64,000 nucleotides of DNA from Paralichthys olivaceus (GCF_024713975.1 NC_091113.1:10862501-10926500), one strand, 5' to 3'. Counted from the stretch's first letter, positions 11,781 to 26,000 are shown. Translations and numbers: made by a program. Notes: generated by a model not told the origin, from the letters alone.

Positions 11781-12900
11781 AAATAAGTGATCTTGTTTAA
11801 TCTCAAAGATGGTAAACAGATTATATTTATGTGGAGCTTTTCTAGTCTTTATCAAACACTTGAAGCATTAACACATTCATACAGCACTTCTATATGCAGC
11901 ATGTTTTCCATCCCACACTGTTGGAAAAGGCAAAGTCAAACCAAAAAAATAAAACAATAATTAAATACAGCACATGTTGAAATTCATTTTGTCAGAAGCA
12001 GTTGATGATTCATTGAATCTCAAACTTCTGCATCTGATGTTTTGCACCAATTAAATTCTGCCCAGTCACAACATATAAAAGGAAACTAGGTCGCCTCCTG
12101 GTGTTGTAGTATAGACACTGCATGATGAGTAGGCGGTAGATGTCATGCGCGCAGCAGGCTGCCTCACGTGCACTCGATCCATTGACAAACTGAGGCCAGT
12201 CACGTAGTACAGGAGTTGAACTGTACACTTTACTCCCTCAACAGTTCAGCGCGTCATTTTATCACCGTGACGCACGATCACCGGCAGGCTCCTGCCTTCC
12301 TGAGCTATCTCGGAATGGGAAGCCGGTCCATGTAGGGAAGTGGTCGGATCGTGAATCACTTCAGAGCACATAGAAATATTCAGGAAGACGGTTCCTGGCA
12401 GGAAAAGGCGCCGTGAGGAGAGGAGCCGGACGCGCACTGGTTGCAGGAGAACTGCACTGACGCATTTTTGTGTGATGGTTTGAGAAAATAGGACACGATG
12501 ATGTCTTTAAGTTTAAGATGAAAGTGGAGCAGAGCAGCCCACCACCTTCCTGCCACGTTCAGATCAGTGCGCGCCGTTGACGCGCGCCTCTGTCCTCAGA
12601 TAACACCTGACTAGACGCCCCACGTGTCCCGAATAACGCAATTCCTAGACAGAGAGTTCCTGGTTTGAATAAAGGAGCATTTCTTTTTCTTTGTATCTCT
12701 CTCATGTTACATCCTCAGCTGAATACAGACAGAATGAAGTCAAACAGAAAGAGGGAGACGGATTAAACCGAACCACCTGAGATACTTTAAATTCCCTGCG
12801 TAAACATCTGGTGATAAACGATCATCGAATACTTCCGCGTTGAGAACAATGCGGATAAACACGATTAAAACAGCCTCACACTGCAGCTGCGGAGTCTCCA
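11781..12900. other. fam234a-cox6b spacer with CpG-rich patch
   Basis: No coding exon recognised. From about 12130 to 12640 the sequence becomes CpG-rich (GCGCGCCGTTGACGCGCGCC near 12568-12587, CACGTG near 12622), which could be an upstream promoter or enhancer of cox6b or a promoter for an unrecognised transcript. Confidence 0.4.
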
Positions 12901-13155
12901 TCCACGAGGCTGCGTCCCCTGTACCCCCACATCACTAAGCAGCAAACCCCACGCGTGTGTGTGTGGACTCTGATCAGTGTGTATGTGTGTCCCAGTCACT
13001 TCAATGTGACCTAAGTCCGCCATACCGTTATGATTCCACCGCACGCCTGCAGCAGTTCCAGAGCGGAGCGCGCGCGCGGCACGGTGCGCACACGGCTTCT
13101 AATCCAACGAACCAGACGCAGGGAGCTCGAACCAGCGACTCAAGCGACTACACAG
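12901..13155 (+). promoter_or_regulatory. cox6b promoter and non-coding first exon
   Basis: CpG-rich block ending in a clean splice donor (CACAG|GTAACA, last exon base 13155). It holds a GCGCGCGCGGCACGGTGCGCA cluster (split about 13069-13090) with TGCGCA at 13085-13090, resembling an NRF-1 half-site, which is common in promoters of nuclear-encoded respiratory genes. The factor assignment is inference from the motif. Confidence 0.5.
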
Positions 13156-13882
13156 GTAACATCCACCTGCTCAGCTTCACATTTTTAACACATACTTCCC
13201 ACCACACTCACAGAACACGGACAGTGAAGGCTGCATGCATATATTAATGATACATTAACAAGAATAAGTTAAGGCTGAGCCCACGCGTCAGGAAATACAA
13301 GTTCCGCATGTACATTTTTTTCCAGCACACGGTTTATTTGACCTTAGTTATTAATCACCTTGATACGATAAATTAGACAAATAGTTGTTCATGTGTTGTT
13401 TGATATAGAAAGAGAAACTGGGCTGTGTTGTAGGAGGAAATGCGCGCAAAGGCCTGGTGACGAGGCTGTATTGAAAACCTGTTTACCAATATCCTTACGC
13501 TTATGTTTTTTAATGTCACCATTTTCTAGAATTGTCTGGTGGAGCGGCAGCCATTAGACGTCTGTCGGACAGCTGACAGCCCTGCAGTGATGTGTTGATC
13601 CGTGTATTTTCTCTATGAAGTGAATATTCGATGATATGAATATAATCGTTATTGGCATGCAGCCGACCTAAATCTTCTGCCCCAAAATAAGCCCCTGCAG
13701 AGCCTCCGCTTGTCCCCGGTCACACCTGAGCTGCAGCTCCACAGACGCTCTGTCTCTGGGCTCAAAACATACATTTGGATCGATTTAAGAAGTGAGCCGT
13801 GGTTTGCTGGGTCTAGGTGCTGGGGAGAAATCTGGGTCTTGTGAGTGCACAAACTGATGATCCTCTCTCGACAGAGGTGACC

Positions 13883-14953
13883 ATGGCTGAGGACATCAAG
13901 ACCAAACTGGAGAACTATCGCACTGCTCCTTTTGACGCCAGGTTCCCCAACCAGAACCAGACCAGGAACTGCTGGTCCAACTACCTGGGTGAGACTGCCT
14001 GTTGTGCTCCTCAAGGTCAAAGCTGTCACTTGTGGCTCCACAGCACTCTGAATGGATATACAATACAGATCTGAGAGTATATTCAAATTCTGGAAACATG
14101 CTGTGCTATAAAAACAATATCAAATATTTTATACCTTCAATCTGAGTGAGTTCTGTGGAGCTGATGCAGTTTTACCTGAGGTCTTTCAAAAAGTGTTGAC
14201 CTCTGAGCTGGAGCTAATCCAGATCGAGGACGCTGACTTGTGGAGTGAATGGTCCTTCTTTTTTTATACTCATTGTTATTGTTTCTCTATTAATAGACTA
14301 TCACCGCTGCCAGAAAGCTCTGGATGCTAAAGGACAAGACACCATGCCCTGTGATTGGTACAAGAGGGTCTACAAATCCCTCTGCCCCATATCCTGGGTA
14401 AGTTGTTTTTTTCACATCTGAATAATTCAATGAGATAGTTTGAGAAAATTACACAGACAAGTGCTGCTACATGGTACCCCCCCTCCCCATGCGGGCTGAG
14501 TTTGTTTAGCAGGGGTCAAACAACTTTATCGTTCCTCGCATTCCTGCTCTGTAACGAGAATCAAAACAAAATGAAGAGCTTCAGTCCAAATTTAGAGATT
14601 GAAGATCCCCCTTGAAAAAGTTCTCAGCTCAATAAATATACAGGAAGGTGAAGTGGATTCTAAGTGACTGTTTACGGAAGAATTTAAAATAGAGTTTCTC
14701 AAACATTAGACAGCATCACTTGTCCTTTTGAGGAAGAGTATTGTGGTCCGGCAAGTGATGTCACAGCACGTTGTGACATCACATTTAGTCATGGAGTTTC
14801 CAACTATTCCAAATAGCCGTCTGGGAAGTTTTCAAGAATTTTTCTATATTTATCTTTATGTCACAAAGTAAGTTTCTCTCTGACATCTTGTCCCTTCAGA
14901 TCCAGAAGTGGGATGACCAGAGAGAAGAGGGAACATTCCCAGGAAAAATCTGA
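13883..14953 (+). CDS. cox6b1: cytochrome c oxidase subunit 6B, complete
   Basis: Subunit of respiratory complex IV that sits on the intermembrane-space side and links the two monomers of the dimer. Coding exons 13883-13988, 14297-14397 and 14900-14953 give exactly 86 aa, the usual length. The coding part is preceded by a short leader in the same exon (acceptor at 13873-13874). Cysteines at residues 30, 40, 54 and 65 form the CX9C...CX10C pair imported and oxidised by the MIA40 pathway. [11 protein letters not shown] near the N-terminus and the C-terminal EGTFPGKI are near-invariant in the family. I call it the somatic (6B1) form from the human-like N-terminus; a 6B2-type or duplicate fish copy cannot be excluded. 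Transcribed towards katnip. Confidence 0.95.
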
Positions 14954-15603
14954 GATTGTCGACTCCAAAGGATGTTGAATTGCGAGGATGTAATCTTCTC
15001 AGCTAAATGTTTCTATGTGGTTGGGAGACCAAGTGGCTACTGCACCACCTTTCCACTACTGGTGCTCTGTCCCAGGAATACACTGACACTGAATGGTCAT
15101 TCCCCTCATACCTTATGAAATGTACAGTGAATACTGAATTAAAATATCTCAGGATATATTTATGGACCTCAGTTGTACCTTGTGTTTTTTTTCTTTCTAC
15201 AGTGAGAGGTTAATCCCACCAGAGTACGATTAAGATACAGCAGCTGTGTCTCCATTCAGAGGCTGCAATTGAAGTCTGATTGTCACAGAAGTGCAACTAG
15301 ACACGTTGTCTTGACTCAAAGTCTCCTTGAAATGTGTCTGACATAAGTTCAAGTGCCTGTAGACCACCTAATTTCTGTTCTGCCTTCCCAGCCTAAGAAG
15401 AGAGCTTCCTTCTTTGGACTAGTACACAGCATCCTCCGAAGGATGCGGCCCCTGAATTGAGACACAGCTCATAATTTGGCTTTGATGAGAAGTGTGCGAG
15501 GTCAAGTGACTGACTGTCACAAAGCTGACACATCTTCTGATATTGTTCATGAAACCGATGGAAGATACACAAATATATTTTAGAATTTATTCAATCAAAT
15601 AAA
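14954..15603 (+). other. cox6b 3' untranslated region
   Basis: No further coding similarity. Ends at a plus-strand AATAAA (15598-15603). A minus-strand AATAAA lies 6 bases before it (plus-strand TTTATT, 15586-15591) and is the likely end of the oppositely transcribed katnip. Confidence 0.45.
15586..15603. terminator. back-to-back poly(A) signals for cox6b and katnip
   Basis: TTTATT at 15586-15591 reads AATAAA on the minus strand, and AATAAA at 15598-15603 reads on the plus strand, with 6 bases between. They sit between the convergent cox6b and katnip genes. Other TTTATT words at about 16272 and 16310 could serve katnip instead. Confidence 0.45.
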
Positions 15604-17035
15604 CCTACATCAGATATACATATTCAATCAAGATTAGAAAAATAATTAAATATTTCAAAACACTAAAAGTTACATACATACAATCACAGCCACCACCCCA
15701 CAGAGCAGGACTGAGTAATGGCTACTGCTGCTGTAGGACTTAAAGAAATTAAATACATAAAACTGCATTTCATATACAACGACTCCCCATCCGGTGTTAG
15801 GAGTAATGAACAGTTTATATCTGGCCTCAATGAAGCAGTAAAAACTCCTCCGAACAAAAGTGTCTTAACATTTCTAGATGATAACAACAGTTAATGCTGA
15901 AGAAACCTTCCCATGCAACAAGATAGTACAGTAAATATTGAATGAGTGAGTAGTATAACACCAAGTGCCAAGAACTATAGTGAAGGTACGACCACATTTA
16001 TCCCTTTTTAAAAATGATTCGGATCAATTCGAGGTAAGTTGAGAGTATTTGCATATAAGAAGTTGTCTGTTAATGAATCTGCTCAAAATCTAAACTGGAA
16101 AATGTAGATTTCCATTTCTGACTAAATTACTAAAATTACTGGCTCAGGAAATGAGTTACCTTACAGCAACTTCAATAAAAGGTCACTTGTATCACAAGTT
16201 TTTTCTACCTGATGCTACGCAGAAAACAACTGACCAAGTCCTGTAGAGCCAAATATATGTTGACATTTTTTTTTATTTTCTCTGAAGTTGTACATGCAGT
16301 TGTCTTTTTTTTATTTTACTTGAACAGTACAAAAGTGACTACTTGTACTTTCATCATCAATACAAATCTTGTAAAAGGTCAAAACCTGTGTGGAAGCACT
16401 TCCCAAAGTAAAACCACTAGCTTTGAAATATAATAGCTACCAGGTATAAATGATCAATAGATATAAATTAGTGTCTGCATAGCATTACAACTGTTGGTAG
16501 GGAGTGTTCGCCAGGTCTCAGACCTACGAGGCAACGAGCTGATCGATCAGGCTCATCAGTGGATCAGTGAGAAATGTAGCATGAGCCACATCCTGATGTG
16601 ATCTGTGTGGCCTCAGAGCATTTTTCTTTCTTTTCTTTCTTTTTTCTCAACACGCCACAAGCAGCATTTAAATATGCAGCACAAAAGTCACAAGTAGCAG
16701 CCACAGATATAGTGTTAGGTACGAGGCACAATAACAGGGCTGATAAAATGCAGCCTCACAGATTTATCCTGGCACTGTTGGATGGACGACCAGGGCAACG
16801 ACGTGGTACGTGGTAGAGATAATATGTATGTGTGGGTGTTTGGACAGAGCAAGGGAAGAAGGGGAGTGATCCAACCATAAAGTGGAATTCTGTGAGAGTG
16901 TGTGTGAACCCATTGTTCAGCCTCTGTCCTCTTCAGTGTCATGTCAAGCCAACAAACCACGGCTCGGTGGCTGATGTGGATCTCATTGTGAGGGAGGTTT
17001 TCAGAGGTCACCCACCAGAAAGTGGCTTTAAAAAG
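15604..17035 (-). other. probable katnip 3' untranslated region
   Basis: About 1.4 kb between the katnip stop codon and the shared poly(A) region. T-rich runs near 16268-16315 and a TTTCTTT run near 16622-16647 are present. No conserved coding exon was seen on either strand. Confidence 0.45.
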
Positions 17036-20000
17036 TCAGTACCTCCTCTTGCCATGTTTCCCACCGTCAGTCATGCAGGTCTTAGGTCGAAGAGCTGTTT
17101 AAGGGGAGAACGAGCAATTAAAGTTTTTAAACTGCTGAGTGTCTGTGCCCAAAAAAGCTTTAATCCAAGTTCAGCTGTTTCCCCCGACTCACCTGGATCG
17201 GCCGTCTGCTTCTTCTTGTTGTGATGGACTATCTGGTTCTCATTGGTCATCTTCACATCCTGATCCTCCACATAATTACTGCAACACAGCAAGAGAAAGG
17301 AAGAAACAGCAGTTAATCTTTTGCATCTGTGGGAAATTGGGACAGAGATAAGACACGAAATGGAGGAGTGACTGATACCAAAGCCCGAAGCCAGAAGGTC
17401 CAGGCTTTGAGACCAAAGGTGGAGCTGGAGAGTTAACAGGAGAGAGGAGGGAAGGGAGAGGGACTGAGGTATCACAAGTCAAGTGTGTGGGAAGGAGGGA
17501 GTGGCATTGCTGCAGGGCGTTTGAGGGCACTGGAGGAATCTTCAATACAGGGATTGACCACAGGGAGGTGCTGACACGAGGCTTTCAGGGGCTCAGTTAC
17601 TCACTGTTGGTGGTGGCGGCTGCCGCGGGGGCTGAGGTGGAGAAGAGCACATCTCCGTTCAAAACAACTCACTACTCCTAACAGAGGGACTGAACAAACT
17701 CTACTTTGTCAAACAATTTTTGTCTCTGTTTCAACCGATCCCTCGTTACATGTTTGAATTAATTCACAGTCAAAAGTCGACTGTCTATAAACAAGCTGCT
17801 GGACAAAGTCTGATTTATGTACACAACTTGCAAAAAGACCAAAAGGAAACATGCATGACACATGGCACATGCGTGTTTTGGAAAAGATGCAGGCCTGACC
17901 GGCAATCTGTATTTTCATACCTGATAACAGTGTTCCTCTCACGGTGTGCGATGTAGGCATCGTCCGTGAACAGGATGGTGTGGTAGGGCACCACTGGATC
18001 ACAGGTTGGCAGAATGCCCCGTGCCGCGTGGCTTACACTGTCCAAGATGCCGTTATACACGAGGAGGTCGTCCACCAGCAGCTGAACACACAGGGAGACA
18101 TTCAAATTCTGCTGCCTGATGTCTGACTTTAAAAACATTAATGCCCAAATAATAGACAGAGCCGCGTACCCCAAACTCCTTCACTCCCCTCTGTGGAGTC
18201 TTGGAGTAGTTCCACAGCTTGATCATCGACACGGTCACCGGCTGATCAAAGATGACGTACACACGGTTCACCTGCATGGCAACAAGAAATACACCTAACT
18301 GCAAACTCTGATCTGAGTGTGTTAACTGACGGCACGCACACAGAGACACACACACTTCCTCACCAGGCCTGGGAGAACCGGGGCTAACCACATATGTCTT
18401 CCATCATGGGTACTGTTGACTCCATCTATTAATTTATCTGGCGTCCTCACGTCACCACTCACATGGTCCAGCACGTTCACACTGTCGGGAAAAGCAGCGA
18501 TGTCTGGTGGACATGTCAAGGAACAGACATTTATTAGTAACTATTATCATGTCTTTAAAAGTATATGCATCCTCTCCTTCTAAATAAAATCACAATAGGA
18601 CTGGTTGTGGAGTAAAACTTTTAAAATCAGATTATATATATAGAAACTGCAGTAATGATTTGCTAAACCAAGTTTATAGCATACCTTCTTACATTTTCAG
18701 TAACTAATAATACCAATATCTATGAAGTCCACTGGATATCAAGTGTATTAACCCATTGTCTGTAGATATAAACTACAAATCTGGAAGTGAACAACAACCA
18801 GACCACATGAAATAAAATGTGGATTTGTTACTGCTGGTGAAGAGAGCACAGGTTAGTGAGGGTAGATGCATGAAGGTTGCCGTTGACTGATAAGAAAGGA
18901 TACTGTTGTCACTGAGACTGATCTTCTCGTGGTTGTGGTCGTAAAACTCAAGGCCGTTGAGGCCGATGTAGTACGGATCTCCCCAGGTTGTTAAAAGCTG
19001 CAGCTGAAAAATGACTGATGGGTTAGGGTCAAGGAATGTCCAACATGGGTCATCTGGAATACCACATATAAAGCCTGGTCCTCTATTTTTCATTGATTCA
19101 TGATGGTACACAGGTTGTGCTTAGAGTGTCAGCCAGCTGTGACAGTATCATTTAACATGGCTGCATACACAGTGTTCATGGTTTTATCCTCCACTAATGA
19201 TCTGATATTTGGGTAGAGTTTGCACTTCGGCTCAGTCTTACTAAACATTTCTTATCTTCCTTCTCCAGCCTGCATTTGTTCCTCAGTGTTCAAAAATATC
19301 CGTTAGTGCACACGTGCATGTCTTTGCTGTTACCAAAGCAACAGATGCAGATGGATTCATGTTGTCTGAACCCACAAATCTGGTCTGCTCATTTCCGAAT
19401 ATCTAAATATTACATGTGAACCGCAAACAGGGGCGAAAACACAGCTGTCCAAACCATCATTTTCTGCTATGGTTTGCGAAAGGATACAGCCACAAGGCAT
19501 GATGGGAGCTTCATAGTCCATGCTGGCCTGCTCTTGTTTCTTAGAGCTCACTCTGAATTAGAAACCACAAAATTAGAAATTAGGAAATTAAAGTTCTTAA
19601 TTTCTCCTGAAATAGGAGTTTGAGTGAAAGCAAACTCCGCCTACTTATGATAGTCTTCAGCACTCTTGTCTGTGGGCGTCTGCAGGAAGTCGACGAAGAG
19701 GATCTCCTGTGCAAAGTCAAAGTGGCAGTTGCCCGGTCCTTTCCTGATCAGGAATCCCTCCGTTGGGGAGATTGCGACATCGTCCATAAAAACATGGATC
19801 AACTTCACCTGAACAAAAATCAAAGATATTTGTTTGTGTTATGTGTGGTATATAATCTACTGAATAGAACACTTCCGTTGACTCTAGAAGCTAGTTCAAG
19901 CCTCGCACAGCAGCTTTATCACATTTTAGGTGTGAACTATGTGATGTTTCACGCAGCCTGACAATCGTGTGCTGAATTCCTGTGTGAATTCTATTTTAGT

Positions 20001-23000
20001 TTTCCTCACTGTCTCTCTCTGACACCTGTATGAATCTAAAAACATCAGCTGATCTTTGGTACCAGCTGAAAGAACTGACACAATAATGGAATTTGTCGTT
20101 TCACAGCGTCATACTGCTTAATAAACATGTTGTATTATCACTAGTGCTATTTACAGCAATTTGTGGCTGAGTCCAACAGAGAAGTATCTCACCCCTCTGT
20201 AAGAGTCCTCAGGAGACTTGTTGTAGTTCCAGATGCGGAGTCCTGCGATGGTCTGGGCCTTGTTGAAGGTAATGTTCAGGGTGTGGGGCTCTCCACGGGA
20301 GAAAGGGATCAGCCACATGTGCTGGTCATCCGTGGTAATGTTGTGGCCATCAACAAGCCTGGATATCGAAAAGACATAATAAAGAGTGTGGATTTTTATT
20401 ATGATATTAGATTTTTCTCTAGCACATGAAACACTTTTTGTGAGACGTACTTATCGAGTGTTCGCAGGTCGTGTCCGTACTCAGGCAGGTCGTTGAGGTC
20501 GCTGGGTGACGCAGCCATTGCACTGAGGTCTAAAGGTAAATACTCTCCATCTTTCCCCACCACCTCCAATCCAGTCAGGCCCATGTAGTGGGAGTCCCCC
20601 CAAGTGAACAACAGCTCTAGTCTGAGGACTGGAGGACGAAGAGAGACGGTTATTTTGAGCACCTAGACATAAACTCTAAATAAAAATTGAACAGAACATG
20701 TGATGACAGGATATTGTTGCTTTACTCACACTTTCCAGTGAACATCCCTGGAATATGTTCCATGCTCTCCTCAGACTGGCTAACAGTGGGATTGAGGTGA
20801 AGTTTCAACTAAGAAATTATGTGAAAACATTAAAAACGTTATTATATTCCACTCTTCTGTTGATGGTGTGAAGACGAGGGTTGCAATGATAAGAGACTTT
20901 AATGGTATGATGGAGATTTGTGTAATAGCCTGTACTCACAGCGAGGTCTTCCTCTCGGAAACCGGCCTGTGTGAAGGGTCTTTCCTCTCCCTCTCCATCG
21001 GCGGTGCGCGGCCTCTGCAGCTCCTCCTCATTCACCAGACTCTCACGATCCTCACCTTCACTGAGGAAGGTTTCATCAAAACGAGACATGGCCTCCAGGA
21101 TGTCATCATCAGTGGTGAACAGGATAGTGTCCCCAAACTGGTCCAGCTCTGAAAAAGACAACAGTGTAAGAAGAAAGGATAAGTTGATCAAAACAACAAA
21201 TGGAGACGAAAACCCGGCGCTCGTTCCATTCAGATACCTCCAGACAGGGTGCCTGAAGCTTTGGCAATCTCTCCCCTGAAGATGCACCTTCCATCCAAGA
21301 GCATTTCCACCTCTTTCACCCCTCGGAAAGAGTGGATGCGAGACTTGTTGTAGTTCCACACACGGATCATGGCCACTTGGTAGGGAGCTCCGAAGTCCAG
21401 GAAGATGGTGTGGTTACGACCAGGTGTGAACGGGGCCAACCAAAGATGCATGTCGTCCTGTGTGCGATTGATGCCGTCAGTCAAGTTGGTTACAACACGA
21501 GGGTCTTTGCCATATGCAGGGAGAATGTTGATGTCTGGAGGATCAGCACGGATGTCATCAGGTCGAAGAGGCTCTCCACTGGAGCTGAACACCTCCAGAC
21601 CGTTGAGGCCGACGTAGTGGCGATCGCCCCAGGTAGATAAGATGTTGATGACCAGCCTTTGACCCTGCGGCAGCACCGGGATTTCAAACTCCTCCTCCCG
21701 CTCCATGGATGGATCATCGTCAGGGACGTCGCACAGAGTCCCCTGAGCAGTCAAGGAGGAGAGGGGACTCCTGGGTGCAATGGAGGGATTGGATGGGACT
21801 GTGGGGGGACCAAGGCCCTGCCGCTGGATGAACTCATCAAAGATGTCACCTTCAAAGCCCATGTTGGAGATGCGTCCACGTTGGCATTGGTTGAATTTAA
21901 TGAGGGAGTCCCAGGACTCCATGAGGGTATCATCCTGCTGGCTGTGCAGCTGGGCTCGAGACAAACACTGCCTCCTGTTGGTGTTCACCAATGACAGTGG
22001 CTCCTCTGGAAAATACAGAAACAATTGCTATTACTGAAGGAAACAAGAGCTGCCTTAGCATTTATTATCAAACAATGAATATAAGAAAATTGTTAATAGG
22101 TTTACTAATAACTAAACAGCAAACATTAAATTCCTAAATTTAATAAAATAACCAATATCAAACTCAACAGGTGAAATAAAATGTACATGGGTTAAATAAC
22201 CAATAATAAATAACTTTGGTGTCCCTCTGTCTTATAATGATAACCTCACATATTGAAGGTCGTAGCATTGACTACCTGTGTTTGACAGTTTTGCAGCTCT
22301 GAGGTTCTGCTCCTCCATCTGTTTGGCAGAAACGGAAACTACACTGTTTCGAAATGAGCTCCTGCGTCCACTGATGGGTCTGTCTGGCTTTTGCTCCCCA
22401 AGCTCCTCCAGCAGGTCGCAGCTTAGGTCCAGAGAGTCAGCTTTCCACTGACTCCCATTCACTGCGCTCTCCGTCCCTCTGCACACCCGGCCTGGGTTAC
22501 AAGGCAGCTCCGGGAGCATTGAAGAGGATGAGACCGGTGGTAATTTGGGCTCTGTTGAGTGCTGAGGCACAAGCCACCTGGGCCTCTCCCTGCCGGCCTC
22601 ACAGCCCTCTGCTACTTCCCTGTTCAGTGGCTGCAGCCACTGGGGGGCCACCCGTGACGAGGACGGCTGGGTAGTGACAGTCTGCTCCATGGGCACTGGT
22701 TGCACCACCTGCTGCCTGAGAGAGAGGGGCTCCTCTGAGGCAGACAGGTCGAAATAGTTTCTCTGCGTGGAGGAGTGGCGAGAGGAGGATGAAACCCCCA
22801 CTTCTGAAGGAGTAATCGGTGGTAGCGGTGTATGTGATTTCTCCTGCATGTCTATCATAGCCTGGCCTGGGGTGTCTGATAGCTGTGCATTCGAAATGTG
22901 GTGTTGATGGATGGTGCTGGCCTCCCCACCATTCCTGTCCTCATGGCGTTGGGGGCTGACCCCCCGCAGATTGTGTCCTGAAGACACAGGGCTGGAAAAC

Positions 23001-26000
23001 ACAGAGTCTGGGATCTGGAAATCCTGGAGATCAATCGTGGTGCTGTAGTCATAGACCTGGTTGCCGCAGCCCCTCTCCAGCTCACCTTCAAACACCAATG
23101 TGCTGTTGAGGTACAGCTTAATATGCCGTGCACCAATGTCAAGCTCCTAAAAAACAAACAGGGCATTCATTTACCTGCACCTTCAACTTTGAGCCATATT
23201 TCACAGCTTCCATAGCAACACCTGTTGATGTTAGTAAATACCCAAATAATTCAGATTTTAATGTCTAAGATCTACACAAAAAATATTGTACATATTTAGA
23301 CAACATATTTGTATACTGAACAATATTTTGAGTACATAATCATTATTTTCAAAGCAAAGTAGGTCAAATTATAAACCTCAAAGCAAAAGGAGCAATAAAG
23401 TATATCACAGTTCATGGAACATGCAGAGTGCCCCTCGCTAGCAGTAATTAGCACGCTCACAGACACAAAGTCATGGCTACCATGAAGAAATGGCTGAAGC
23501 CCAAACTCAAATCAGCTCGATCCTCAGGACAGTAAACTTCTAAAAACCCAGGTCACATGACAATCTATTGCTCTTACCTTGCAGGTTGAAGACACAAGTA
23601 ACTCTGGACAATCGTAGTAACATGTAAAGAGATATGGTGGGGCTTTTGTGCCCCTCTATGAACAGCAGTGAAGCTGAGAAGCAGAAGCCCACGTTTCCCC
23701 CATCACTAATCCTCTGGGGCTAATCTCTCACTGTTCCACATTTGGACAGCCTGAGTGGCAGCCCAGCCAGCCACTGCTTAAAGAGAACCACACCTCTCAT
23801 GTTACCACCCCAACACAAGTCACCCCGTGCGATAGTGACAACACACAAGCATGAGGGATTTATGAGCACATGGAAACATCTGGACTAGAGGGAGGGGGAT
23901 AACTCTGAAGATGTGAGGAGAGATGGGACAGATTGCACTTAGGCTGAACTTATGCCTCATAACAATTCGACTTTTAAGAAACTGTAATGACCAAATGATG
24001 AAACTAAATTAAAGAGCACGTACATTGAGGCTTCTGTTGTAGTTCCAGATTTTGATGCGGGATATTCCAAAGTCTGGGGAGCGCTCCGTGTTCCTGATGA
24101 TGAAGTAGAGCTGGATAGGAGGGTGGTACGGACACGTCCACATGTGACGCTCTTTGGTGGTCTGTCAACCCAAGAGAATAGATGGAATATCCCTTTTACA
24201 CCACGGACAAGTTTAATTCATGATATTTGTGCTTTAGGGCCCTGTTATTTAGCATTAGTTTCTTTATTGTAGCCATAATGACAAGTCAAAATATCTGCTG
24301 TGAGAAATGTTTCAATGTAATCCAAAGAAGATTGAATGTAAATGTGAAGATTAATAAATTATAACCAAAATATTGTATGCACATTTAAATAATTATATTA
24401 TTCAAATGTAACAATATATTAAAAAAACTAAATATATAGACAAATTATATATCTCAGTTGTATGGCAAGCTACACAATAAAATGTTGCACATGCTTGAGT
24501 GTAATTATATAAAGGTGTAGGGCATTGGGAAGGACTCACAGAGGACAATGGGCTCAACAAAAGGTATATTCAAAAGGGACAGAGTCTAATTGGTCATTTT
24601 GTATGCAGATTGAATTTGTGCTTACATACAAGCAGAAACCGTTCAAACGAGATGCTGACGCAGCAAAGACTCACCTTCGCCTTTCCATTGACGAGTGCCC
24701 CCAGGTTCCCGGGGAAGTCAGCGTTCCTGATGTCCAGGTCGTGCGGCGAAACGTACAGCTTCTTTTTTACGAGACAGAAGAACTGCAGCTCCGTCAGCCC
24801 GACTTGCAAAGCGTTCCCCCAGTTCGACAGGATCTCCATGGTAACATACAATGCTGGGGTGACCTCTGCTGAGGGCTGAATTCTCTGCGATGAAATACAT
24901 CATTAAAAAGTGCTTCTGTTAACAATGTTTGTACGATACAGGATTATTCACATCTGCACTGTGTGGCGGAGTCACTGACTCACCGGCTGCTTGCTACAGT
25001 CTGTTTTGACACTCTGAGGAATGTTGTAGCTGGGCCCAGGTTCAAGTTTCTCCAAGGCCATCAGCAGTTTCTGTTGTTGCCTGAACAAAAGGATGACATC
25101 CTCAGCTCTGCTGCTTCGCCTCTTGTCCTGACCTTCACATTAGTGGTGAGGGATGGCTAACCACTGTGTTTGCTACACTGATAAATTATTCTTCAAGGTC
25201 AGGATGCATACAGACCATAAATTGCTGTTCTTGGTTGCTTCTATAAAACACCATTATGTTTGTTTTGACACTGTGTGTACCAGGTGTCCTTCTACCCATC
25301 GGAGGACAGATGAATTTACAGCATCTGTGTTTAAGTGTTATATTCTGTCAACATACCTGGGGCCCATAAGAGTGATTCTCTGCATAGCCAAACTAACACT
25401 GCTCTCATTCTTGTCGTGGGTGTTGTGGTGCACTAAGCCATTTATTATCTGGTGTGCCCTGCCCTAGATGAAGAGAAAGCAGAAAGATAAATAAGCTTTA
25501 AGGACAGGGTTTACATGTAAGCTAAATCCAGAACACCATCAATGAATTAAAATCAAGAGCACATATACTACATGTAGGGAAGACAGTGAAAAGAAAAATC
25601 AGGCCATCTCTTATGTTCTAGATCACCATTACACCAACTGTCAATTGTAGAGAAACATGTAGTAGAAGCTGATGGCCTGAATGCAGTAAAGATGTGCAGT
25701 GTGAGGCGGACCGTGCTGCGACTGAAGAGCTCTGAACTCTGCACAGAGTCGTTTTCCCTCTGGATGGCCTGGCGAACCCGGCACGCCATCTCCTCTGGGT
25801 CTCGCTCCTCAACGGAAGCCTTTCTGGCTGCTGACAGTGGCCTTTCCACACGACTTCTTGGCCCTAAAGCAAGAAGCACATTTTTTTTTAGCAACAACCA
25901 TTTGGGCTTGTATCAAGAGATTATTCCAAAATGTCTAATCTGCAGTCTTTACATTTAAGAGTGAATCTTGACTCTCATGTCAGACTTTGAAAATGTGAAT

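Noticed and set aside
22232..23166. Second long open frame antisense/alternate to the large katnip exon
   Set aside because: The long exon is low-complexity and fully explained by KATNIP in one frame with proper splice phases; the other frames are shadows.
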